Below, piece after piece: positions 59,401-64,000 of a stretch of 64,000 bases of DNA. The notes under the pieces are model-generated. The model saw only the letters and a list, made by a program, of their open reading frames with translations, ran no database searches and was not told the DNA's origin. This DNA is from Anaerolineae bacterium (GTDB lineage Bacteria; Chloroflexota; Anaerolineae; Aggregatilineales; Phototrophicaceae): assembly GCA_022843745.1 (NCBI GenBank), contig JALHNB010000018.1:62001-126000 (forward strand), in the 5' to 3' direction. The number at the start of each line of letters is the position of its first letter. Positions within the stretch are counted from its first letter, which is position 1. The position numbers and the translations under genes were made by a program.

Positions 59401-60621
59401 TCACTTCGGATAATATTTGCGATTTTTGAGCGCTTCCGGCAGCAGACTTTCCTCGCCATCACTCTTGCCGTAGCCAAGCTCTTTCATCAGCTTCGTTGGT
59501 GCGTTGCGAAGCTGCATGGGGATCGGCAGATTACCGGTGCGTTTCACGTCTTCCAGCGCTTCAAAAAATGCGTCACACGAGGCGCGGCTTTTGGGTGCGA
59601 GCGCCATATATGCCGTGCCATGCGCCATATTGATCTGGCATTCAGGATAGCCGATGACTTCGCAGGCTTTAAAGACCTCGTTGGCGACTACGAGCGCTGT
59701 CGGCTGTGCCATGCCGATGTCCTCGCTGGCGAAAATGACCATGCGCCGCGCGATAAACAGAGGGTCTTCGCCCGCATCCACCATTCGCGCCAGGTAATAC
59801 AACGCGGCATCGACATTGCTGGCACGCATACTCTTGATATAGGCGCTGATGGTGTTGTAATGCTCCTCCCCTGCCCGGTCATAGCGCAGGTGTTTGGATT
59901 GCAGCGCGTCCTTGAGGTTGTCCTTTGTGATCTCGTCGCCATAGAGTTTGGCCGCCGTTTCCAGCAGATTCAGTGACAGCCGCGCGTCACCGTTGGCATA
60001 ATCAGCCAGAAAATCACGCGCCTCGTCGGTGATGGTCACGCCAAGTGCTTCAATGCCATGTTGGATGATATTTTTGATGTCATCGACGGTGAGCGATTGC
60101 AGCACGAACACCTGCGAACGCGACAGCAGAGCCGAGATGACTTCGAAGCTGGGGTTTTCGGTGGTCGCGCCGATCAGAATAATCGTGCCGTCCTCGACAT
60201 ATGGCAGCAAAAAATCCTGCTGGGCTTTGTTGAAGCGGTGAATCTCGTCAAGAAATAGAATCGCGCCCTTGCTGCTTTTTGTCGCAGGTTTGGCTGCCGC
60301 GCCGTCTTCATCAAACAATTCTCCCTGGACAGGCCTTTTTTTTCGGATACCTTCGACGATCTCGCGTACTTCCGCTTTTCCTGCGGAAACCGCCGACAGC
60401 TCGAAAAATGGGCGATTCGTCTGCCGCGCGATGATCCGTGCCAGTGTCGTTTTGCCGACTCCCGGCGGCCCCCAGAAAATCATCGAGTGAATCTCGTTAT
60501 TGTGAATCGCGCGGTACAGCGGCTTCCCTGGCGCGACAAGATGTGCCTGACCGACGAAATCTTCGAGCGTTTCCGGGCGAATCAAGCTAGCAAGGGGTTG
60601 AGAGGATGGATTGGGATTCAT
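59401..60621 (-). CDS. rarA: Replication-associated recombination protein RarA (MgsA)
   Basis: A 406-residue clamp-loader-like AAA+ ATPase that acts at stalled replication forks. Walker A GPPGVGKTTLARIIA is near residue 51 and Walker B ILFLDEIHRFNKAQQ near 130. Sensor 1 is in LIGATTENPSFEV, and the arginine finger region is SALLSRSQVFVLQSL. The C-terminal tetramerisation region has LPIPMQLRNAPTKLMKELGY, typical of RarA. A 20-residue insertion with RPVQGELFDEDGAAA lies between Walker A and B, and overall length is slightly below the usual 430-450. A stand-alone housekeeping gene, opposite the histidine kinase. Confidence 0.96.
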   Translation of the reverse strand: MNPNPSSQPLASLIRPETLEDFVGQAHLVAPGKPLYRAIHNNEIHSMIFWGPPGVGKTTLARIIARQTNRPFFELSAVSAGKAEVREIVEGIRKKRPVQGELFDEDGAAAKPATKSSKGAILFLDEIHRFNKAQQDFLLPYVEDGTIILIGATTENPSFEVISALLSRSQVFVLQSLTVDDIKNIIQHGIEALGVTITDEARDFLADYANGDARLSLNLLETAAKLYGDEITKDNLKDALQSKHLRYDRAGEEHYNTISAYIKSMRASNVDAALYYLARMVDAGEDPLFIARRMVIFASEDIGMAQPTALVVANEVFKACEVIGYPECQINMAHGTAYMALAPKSRASCDAFFEALEDVKRTGNLPIPMQLRNAPTKLMKELGYGKSDGEESLLPEALKNRKYYPK

Positions 60622-60762
60622 ATCAAGCCTTTTGGATAGAAAATTCCATATTCCTTGTAAGAAATCGTTATAAAGTTTTTACAACTTAGCTTGGCTTCTA
60701 AATAGTCCTCTTAATATATTCTGTATAGAATGAACATGAATATTCACCTATCAGGATTTTCA

Positions 60763-62928
60763 ATGATTACCGAGCCAGATGATGCCTCAGAACAGGATCA
60801 ATTTCGAATACGGCTGCGTGAACTTCTAGGAGTCAACGATGAGCTTTCCAAAAGCGACTCATTTGACGATCTTTATCGCCGTGTTGTGGAGTCAGGCCGT
60901 ATGCGTCTGGGGTTTGAGCGAACCAGTTTATGGCTCTTTGATTCCAACCCCCTCTATTCCCTTGCCACCTTTGGGACAGATGAAGAAGGCGGCACACGCG
61001 ACGAGCGCGGTTATCGCCTTCAGACTGCGTTTGCTGAGCAGTTACCTGAATTTTTCCAGGCGCGTTCCATCCGCGCGTTTCGTTACGAGTCGGCATTATA
61101 CAACAACTGTTCGCAGATTATCGGATATGGCGAATCGGCGGTAACGCTTGTCTGGGATGGCGACCAGCGACTAGGATACTTTGTGATTGATAATTATCTG
61201 CGCCGTGAGCATATTTCGGACGATGTTGTCGAACTGCTCGGCCTGTACGGTGCAATTATCGGTCATCAGGTCACGCGCTTGCGCAATGAAACACGCCTCC
61301 GCTCAACCCAGGAAGCCCTGCGGCAATTTCAAGAGAAGCTGAAAACGCTGCATGAAGTCACCGGCGACCTGGCGATCACACGCTCATTCGAGGAATTTTG
61401 TCGCAGCGCTGTCGAATTAGGGCGTAGTAAACTGGGTTTCGAGCGTTTGGGATTGTGGTTTTATGACACCAAAGACGAGAATTTCCTGATTGGCTCGTTT
61501 GGCACGGACGAAAACGGTCAGCTACGCGACGAACGCGGCCAGCGTGTCCCGTCGAAAATGCCGCACCTCACCCCGACTCTGGATGGGCGGGCTTTCATTT
61601 CCACTGTGGCGGATACCCCTTTGTTCAACGATCATTTTGAAACGATTGGTTATGGCTGGAAAGCATCGGCACAAGTGTGGGATGGTCAGCGCAATATCGG
61701 TTGGCTTTCGACAGATAATTTATTCAGCCAACGCGCGATGAATGAGTACGATCTCGAATTATTGGTGTTATATGCCGATATGCTGGGGCATCTGACAGCC
61801 GCGCATCAGGTCGAAGAAGCACTGGCAGTCGAGCGCAATCTGCTGCGCACCATCATTGATACTGTTCCCGACCAGATATTCGTCAAAGATCAGGAGGGTT
61901 GTTACACGCTGGTGAATCGTGCTGCATCAGATTTTAGCAGAAGGCTTGGGATCAGTGAACAACCGATGATTGGCAAAACGGATTTTGAGCTTTTTCCACC
62001 CCAGGTAGCGAACTACTATTCTTCGACTGATTTACAGGTTTTTGCATCTGGGCAGCCTATCATCAATATTGAAGATTCTCTGCCTCTCCCCGATGGCAGC
62101 AAGGCATTTAACCTGACCACCAAATTTCCACTTCACGATCAACATAACAATATTGTGGGGCTGGTAGGTATTGCCCGCAATATTAACAACCTGAAAGAGG
62201 CCGAACGCGCCGCACACGAGTTGGCACTTGAACGCGAACGGGTGCGTCTGCTTCAGGAATTTATTTCGAGCGTTTCACATGATCTGCGCACCCCACTGAC
62301 GGTCATTATTTCCAGCCTCTACCTGCTCGAACGTTATACCGATCCACAAAAACAGAAAATCCAACTTGAAAAAATTAAGCGTCAGGCCTGGGTTCTGGAG
62401 CGTTTTATCGAGGATATTCTGACTTCCTCTCGCCTGGAAAATATCAATGAAATCGAGCGCTTCCCACTCCAGATCAACACACTGGTTACTCAGCTTGAAA
62501 CGCAGATACATTCCGGCGTTTCGGCGAAAAATCTGATACTGACGGTGCATCAGCAGCCAGAATTACCCCTCGTATTGGCGGATGATGCCAATCTTTATCG
62601 AGTGCTGACCAACCTCACCCAAAACGCGATCACCTACACCCCGTCCGGCGGTTCGATCACTATTCGCACTTTTGCAGATGCGGGTCAGGTGATCTTTGAA
62701 ATTGCTGATACAGGTATTGGTATTGCTGAAACTGATAAGCCGCGCATTTTCGATCATTTTTACCGCGCGGATAAAGCCCGCACTGCCGATACTGCCGGAA
62801 CGGGGCTTGGTTTAGCCATTGCCCACCGTATCGTCAAAATGCACGAGGGTGTTATCCAGGTCGAGAGCGAATTGGGCAAAGGCAGCATTTTTCGGGTCTT
62901 GATTCCAGCTTTTGTCGAGCAAAAATGA
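60763..62928 (+). CDS. Sensor histidine kinase with two GAF domains and a PAS domain
   Basis: About 721 residues, cytoplasmic, no membrane helix. Two related GAF domains (about 20-185 and 200-365) share the pattern LGFERxxLWxxD and FGTDExGxxRDERGxR. A PAS domain is at about 365-480 (DTVPDQIFVKDQEGCYTLVN) and a HisKA domain has its phospho-acceptor in ISSVSHDLRTPLTVII near 502. The HATPase domain has NLTQNAITYTPSGGSI, ADTGIGIAE and GTGLGLAIAHRIVKMHEG. ATG 60763 is chosen because AGGA lies 8 nt upstream; two earlier ATGs (60730, 60736) have no site. No response regulator is adjacent, so this is an orphan kinase. The GAF ligand is unknown. Confidence 0.9.
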   Translation: MITEPDDASEQDQFRIRLRELLGVNDELSKSDSFDDLYRRVVESGRMRLGFERTSLWLFDSNPLYSLATFGTDEEGGTRDERGYRLQTAFAEQLPEFFQARSIRAFRYESALYNNCSQIIGYGESAVTLVWDGDQRLGYFVIDNYLRREHISDDVVELLGLYGAIIGHQVTRLRNETRLRSTQEALRQFQEKLKTLHEVTGDLAITRSFEEFCRSAVELGRSKLGFERLGLWFYDTKDENFLIGSFGTDENGQLRDERGQRVPSKMPHLTPTLDGRAFISTVADTPLFNDHFETIGYGWKASAQVWDGQRNIGWLSTDNLFSQRAMNEYDLELLVLYADMLGHLTAAHQVEEALAVERNLLRTIIDTVPDQIFVKDQEGCYTLVNRAASDFSRRLGISEQPMIGKTDFELFPPQVANYYSSTDLQVFASGQPIINIEDSLPLPDGSKAFNLTTKFPLHDQHNNIVGLVGIARNINNLKEAERAAHELALERERVRLLQEFISSVSHDLRTPLTVIISSLYLLERYTDPQKQKIQLEKIKRQAWVLERFIEDILTSSRLENINEIERFPLQINTLVTQLETQIHSGVSAKNLILTVHQQPELPLVLADDANLYRVLTNLTQNAITYTPSGGSITIRTFADAGQVIFEIADTGIGIAETDKPRIFDHFYRADKARTADTAGTGLGLAIAHRIVKMHEGVIQVESELGKGSIFRVLIPAFVEQK

Positions 62929-62971
62929 TAAGATTGAGCGCAAGACAAATTCAATCAATGAGAGAGATTAC

Positions 62972-64000
62972 ATGGCTCATCAATCATCGCTTCTTTTGCC
63001 CGTCCCCCGCGAAATAAACTATACCTCCGGCGTGGTCGCCCTTGCCGAAAAACGCTTAATCGTCATTCCCGATTCATCACTGCTGTTCGAGGCGCAGGCC
63101 GCGCAGGATGCCCTGGTGGATTGCGCCGGGTTGCACTGGCAGATCGTCGCTGGCAAGGATTTTAAAGACAGCGGCCTTTTGCTCTCGATTGACTCCACAA
63201 TTGACCATGCTGAAGGTTACAACTTAACGATTGGGAACAACAAGATTTATATTCGCGGCGCGGACGCAGCGGGTGTGTTTTACGGCGTGTGTACCCTTCG
63301 CCAGCTTTTGCAGCAGCATGAGCAAGCGCTGCCCTCGCTGGTCATCAATGATTGGCCGGATTTTCCCGCGCGCGGCGTTATGCTCGACGTGAGCCGCGAC
63401 AAAGTGCCGAAAATGGAAACGCTATATAACCTGATTGATCGGCTGGCAAGCTGGAAAACGAATCAGGTGCAGCTCTATATGGAGCATACCTTTGCTTACC
63501 AGAATCACCCGATTGTCTGGGCAAATTCGTCGCCGTTTACCGCGCAGGAAATCATGGAACTGGATGTTTTCTGCCATCAGCGCCATATCCAGCTTGTGCC
63601 GAATCAAAATTCGCTCGGTCACATGGAACGCTGGCTAAAATTCGACGAATATCGCGACCTTGCCGAATGCCCCGATGGTTTTACGCATCACTGGTTTGGC
63701 AAAAACGCGCCCCCGTCGTCGCTCAATCCGCTTGACCCGCGCAGCATTGAGTTGATGGCCTCGCTCTACGACGAACTGCTACCCAATTTCACCAGCGATA
63801 TTTTGAATGTCGGCGGCGATGAACCCTGGGAAATGGGACAGTGCCGCAGCAAAGAGGAAATGGAGCGGATTGGCGAAGGCCGCCTCTATCTGAACTACAT
63901 CCTGAAGCTGTACGAAGAAGTCAAAAAGCGCGGCAAAACGATGATGCTTTGGGACGACATCATCATCAAATACACAGAACTCGTGCCGGAACTTCCCAAA
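62972..64000 (+). CDS. Glycoside hydrolase family 20 protein, 3' part beyond the window
   Basis: 343 codons are visible from ATG 62972, after GAGAGATTAC. The N-terminal domain (about 1-115; LLLPVPREINYTSGVVALAE, EGYNLTIGNNKIYIRGADAA, GVFYGVCTLRQLLQQ) is the GH20b zincin-like fold. The barrel starts with DFPARGVMLDVSRDKVPKME. The catalytic Asp-Glu pair is in ILNVGGDEPWEMGQ near 285-290. GH20 enzymes remove terminal N-acetylhexosamine by a substrate-assisted mechanism. No signal peptide is visible, so it may act on an imported oligosaccharide. The gene continues past 64000. Confidence 0.9.
   Translation, partial: MAHQSSLLLPVPREINYTSGVVALAEKRLIVIPDSSLLFEAQAAQDALVDCAGLHWQIVAGKDFKDSGLLLSIDSTIDHAEGYNLTIGNNKIYIRGADAAGVFYGVCTLRQLLQQHEQALPSLVINDWPDFPARGVMLDVSRDKVPKMETLYNLIDRLASWKTNQVQLYMEHTFAYQNHPIVWANSSPFTAQEIMELDVFCHQRHIQLVPNQNSLGHMERWLKFDEYRDLAECPDGFTHHWFGKNAPPSSLNPLDPRSIELMASLYDELLPNFTSDILNVGGDEPWEMGQCRSKEEMERIGEGRLYLNYILKLYEEVKKRGKTMMLWDDIIIKYTELVPELPK

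Overview
The window looks like a chromosomal segment of a Chloroflexota bacterium, probably an Anaerolineae-type heterotroph. This is an inference. It rests on the mix of carbohydrate ABC transporters, Tat- and Sec-exported binding proteins, very large secreted repeat proteins, an acyl-CoA synthetase-acetyltransferase fusion, and intergenic regions full of short palindromic repeats. GC content is moderate, and no rRNA, tRNA, CRISPR array or intact transposase was seen.

Region 1 (1-12.8 kb, all on the minus strand). A sugar-utilisation block reads from a Tat-exported binding protein (9633) through two MalF/MalG-type permeases, a GH63-like glycosidase, a beta-propeller-like protein, a GntR/FCD regulator and glycerol kinase to YwbE and a HEAT-like fragment. 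A sigma70-type promoter with an overlapping inverted repeat lies in front of the binding protein. Upstream are a VOC protein, a bicupin, a hypA-hypB pair with no hydrogenase nearby, and a ribbon-helix-helix membrane protein.

Region 2 (12.9-27.4 kb, plus strand). An Opp/Dpp-type operon starts with a binding protein whose sequence is circularly permuted. Two permeases and a DUF5107/TPR protein follow. Then come a serine hydrolase and a 2123-residue protein that joins a cytoplasmic PP2C phosphatase to an extracellular stalk of thrombospondin-3, PKD and cadherin-like repeats.

Region 3 (27.5-38.5 kb). Three small genes (conserved unknown, SRPBCC, dimeric barrel) face a divergent ECF sigma factor with a SnoaL-like tail. 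Next are an enterochelin-esterase-like protein overlapping a multidomain ADP-ribosylglycohydrolase, a frameshifted zinc-ribbon/HNH gene, a small HTH regulator and three tandem aldo/keto reductase paralogues.

Region 4 (38.6-54.8 kb). A 1847-residue secreted beta-helix protein and a 909-residue ADP-forming acyl-CoA synthetase/GNAT fusion lie on the minus strand. On the plus strand follow an MFS transporter, a secreted esterase and a probable sugar-acid cluster (enolase-superfamily enzyme, Asp-box sialidase-like protein, aldo/keto reductase, BenE-type transporter).

Region 5 (54.8-64 kb). A minus-strand run holds two phytanoyl-CoA dioxygenase-like proteins, an AraC regulator, a XisH/XisI pair, two unknowns and RarA. 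A double-GAF/PAS histidine kinase and a truncated GH20 gene on the plus strand close the window.

Repeats are the main architectural feature. About 20 copies of a short palindrome ending in CCCCTAC (family A) and eight copies of a longer C-rich/G-rich inverted repeat (family B) are scattered between genes. One family B copy lies in frame inside a coding sequence. Several elements sit exactly at gene ends and supply or overlap the stop codon.
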